Assembly (NCBI GenBank): GCA_022496805.1 | Contig: CM040089.1 | Location: forward strand, 42,330,372 to 42,394,371 | Direction: 5' to 3' | DNA length: 64,000 nucleotides | Origin: Pohlia nutans | Taxonomy: Eukaryota; Streptophyta; Bryopsida; Bryales; Mniaceae | Shown here: positions 62,017-64,000 of the stretch, in pieces | Numbering within the stretch: the first letter of the stretch is position 1 | How the letters are laid out: each line of letters starts with the position of its first letter | Notes under the pieces: model-generated | Told to the model about the DNA's origin: nothing | The model's database searches: none | The model's input: the letters and a program-made list of their open reading frames with translations, nothing else | Made by a program: the position numbers and the translations under genes

Positions 62017-62563
62017 CCCTTTCAGGCGCCTGCGTCCAGAATCTGGACGCCGGATGAATTTCATCAGCTCGATTTCTGTAGGTACCGGATGTTTTTCATC
62101 CATTTTTTAATTTTTTTTTCATTCTTGTGCTAGTTGAATACCATTTGTACGGTATGGATCTTCCAAATAAGATAATGTGAATTTTTGAAAAATTACAAAA
62201 GTGATTAATGTCAAGTTTCAATCTTAGTTCAAAAAGAAAGACCTTAAATATGATTTTCCATAGTAAGTAGAATCAAATAATGGAAACCATACCATCTCGA
62301 AGTGCATGTCATTCTAATTTCATTACAATATTTTTAAATTTTTTTGTGTTAATTTTGGATTTTTAATTGAATTTCAAGAGAAAACCTTGCAAAATTACTT
62401 TAAAAATATTAATAATAAATATGATGAATCCAACCGTACAGATGTTATCTACACATTGACATTTACAACTTTGTTTTGTACATCAACTCCATTTTCGTTT
62501 TTCATCAACCATTTTATAACAAGTCTTTGAAAACAGTGTTGAATCGGGACGTTAAAGGGTTAA
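62013..62563 (+). mobile_element. TTAA element, family H, copy 4 (551 bp)
   Basis: Left TTAACCCTTTCAGGCGCCTG, then CGTCCA-GAATC-TGGACG, a perfect 6/5/6 stem-loop at position 21. Right GGGACGTTAAAGGGTTAA. Inverted with respect to copies 2 and 3. Confidence 0.9.
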
Positions 62564-62870
62564 GGGTTAAGGGCAGTCTACCTTAGTAATTGAGCAATTG
62601 CCCCACATTGTTTGTACAGTAGAGCAAAAAATTCTGATATGTAACCATCACAGAAAAGGAAATAGTGTTGCATGAATTAGTCATACCTCCCTGAAAAAAG
62701 TGAAGTTGGTGGGGGGGGTTTTCTTCATACTGTAGTATTGTATACAAGCTATACCAATTCCTCGAAGATTTCTGCAACACTTGTTGCGTAATCTCCAAGT
62801 ACTGGACCTCGTAGCGATGCGTCTTGTAAAACACTCCACAAGAATCATCGTTCTCTTTTTTCCATTGCAG

Positions 62871-62886
62871 TTTAGGGTTTAGGGTT
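62871..62886 (+). promoter_or_regulatory. Telo-box before the Gemin2-like gene
   Basis: TTTAGGGTTTAGGGTT lies about 25 bp before the ATG at 62909, in the leader or promoter. Confidence 0.55.
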
Positions 62887-62908
62887 TTAGGACTCGAGCA
62901 AGCAAGAA

Positions 62909-64000
62909 ATGGATGTGGAGATGGCGGATCCAGGACCTGGTTTCAAGTACACCAGGGATGAGATGTTTGCAATCTACTGGGCCATGGGGGACAGCTACTA
63001 CAATGCAGCCGCGGAGGTGTGGGCGGTGCTGGAGCCTCTGAGTCCGGAGCTTTACGAATTGGACGTGGACCACGGATCGCAGAAACCGCGGCACAAAACG
63101 ATCGACAGGCGACAACGTGGGAACAATCGAAAAGCAAAGGGATCGAACAATAATAACAATAACAGTAATAGTGGCTCCGAAGGAAACAATTCTTATGAGG
63201 AGGAGTTGCTGCTGGAATTAGGGTTAGATATTCCAACGAGTCAGTCTCCATCTGCTTCCGAGGGCGAGGTTTACGAGGACGAAAGTGATGAGGAGGTCGA
63301 GAGTTTCCAGCCGCTCGCGTTTGCGGTGGAGGGCGAGCCTGACTTTGAATCTGGCGACCCGCAAGATGGATGGGAGTATTTGCGACGAGTCAAGTAATTT
63401 GCGTTCCTTCTTTTTTTTCTTTTTCTGTTACAATTGATTTTTTTAATCGTTCTTTCATCGCATTATTGTCTTTGGAAAGATATTTCAAATTTTGTCTAAA
63501 CTCGAATAATTTGGATTTGCAGAATCGCTTGCACTGGAATTCATTTGCTGTCAGATTTTTAGGGTTTGCTGCCTGTACCCTAAACCCTACATGTAAAGAG
63601 TTGTAGTAGTCTTTTATTTCATGAGCAAGTGGCTTGGAATCTTTAAGGTTTGCAGCCTGTACCGTTAACCCCTAAAGGATCAAGTATTCATGATTTTAAA
63701 TTGTCAAATTCAAGTGATCATATTGTGCAAAATACAATTTAGATGAGACCAAAATTTATATCACCAGAATCAGCGAAAAACATTACATGTGTTGATCAAG
63801 CAATAAATAAGAAGTCCACATAGGACCTATTCAAAACTACTAAAAAAACATGAGGCCCATTATGGGCTTCTTGGTCCTTTAGGGGTTAACCCTGATCGTA
63901 ACAAATATATAGTTGTCTTTCATGATATCAAGTGGTAAATTGGAGTTTTTCTTCCAAGTAGAGAGGTTTAACCTGGGGTTTTCTCTGCACAACAGGTGGG
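62909..64000 (+). CDS. Probable Gemin2/SIP1 homologue, 5' part
   Basis: Exon 1 spans 62909-63393 (161 codons plus 2 bases) and ends at the donor AA|GTAATT. An acceptor, CACAACAG|GTGGG, at 63995 restores the frame as Lys-Trp, after which the window ends. The N-terminus has YTRDEMFAIYWAMG; basic RRQRGNNRKAKG, an Asn/Ser run (about residues 79-95) and acidic stretches follow. It closes with DGWEYLRRVK-W. The YxRxEM start and YLRRV(K/R)W pattern resemble plant SIP1/Gemin2, which helps load Sm proteins on spliceosomal snRNAs. The body of that domain lies beyond the window, so this is a cautious call. Intron 1 contains a complete family I element. Confidence 0.55.
63665..63889 (-). mobile_element. 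TTAA element, family I, complete copy (225 bp)
   Basis: Left TTAACCCCTAAAGGATCAAG; right the complement of TTAACCCCTAAAGGACCAAG. At the right end, position 21 inward, is AAGCCC-ATAAT-GGGCCT (5/6 pairs). It lies wholly in intron 1 of the Gemin2-like gene and is the shortest complete element of the group. Confidence 0.9.

Overview
This window is nuclear DNA of a land plant. It is AT-rich and intron-containing, with about five protein genes in 64 kb. The rest is mostly small DNA transposon relics and one degraded LINE. Gene content supports a plant: an AUX1/LAX auxin influx carrier, a plant-type rhomboid (RBL13-like), an F-box/kelch-like protein, an IDM2-like alpha-crystallin-domain protein and a probable Gemin2/SIP1 homologue. 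Telo-boxes lie at two 5' ends. The species cannot be named. The divergent AUX/LAX protein and the presence of a Tc1-type (DD34E) transposase make me lean to a non-seed plant, but that is inference.

Layout. 0-8 kb: a foldback, then a degraded LINE (reverse transcriptase at 1.4-2.45 kb, RNase H and C-terminal part at 4-7.5 kb) with other elements inserted. 8-21 kb: gene-free, with many terminal-inverted-repeat (TIR) elements, ending in a PIF/Harbinger MITE. 21.3-23.6 kb: F-box gene with a TATA box and a 22-bp hairpin downstream. 24-35 kb: the densest transposon block, with a broken Tc1 transposase and a Stowaway MITE. 35.8-42.5 kb: divergent pair, RBL13-like (-) and IDM2-like (+, four coding exons), sharing a promoter region with a TGACGTCA palindrome and local duplications. 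43.3-48.3 kb: AUX/LAX (-, seven coding exons, 483 aa). 48.7-62.6 kb: more elements, a segmental duplication and a Harbinger transposase relic. 62.9 kb to the end: first exon and first intron of a Gemin2-like gene that runs off the window.

The most unusual signal is a set of about 20 non-autonomous elements or fragments from about ten families (225-811 bp where both ends are seen). Their interiors are unrelated but their ends are alike: TTAA, then CCC(C/T)TWAA-type bases. In at least seven families one end also carries a stem-loop at a fixed place: TTAA + 16 nt + 6-nt arm + 5-nt loop + 6-nt arm, whatever the sequence of the stem. Every readable end is flanked by TTAA, not merely TA, which points to TTAA-specific (piggyBac-like) integration. 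Neighbouring elements often share a single TTAA. A second set of families is flanked by TA (Tc1/mariner type). Family letters A-O below are local names given here.
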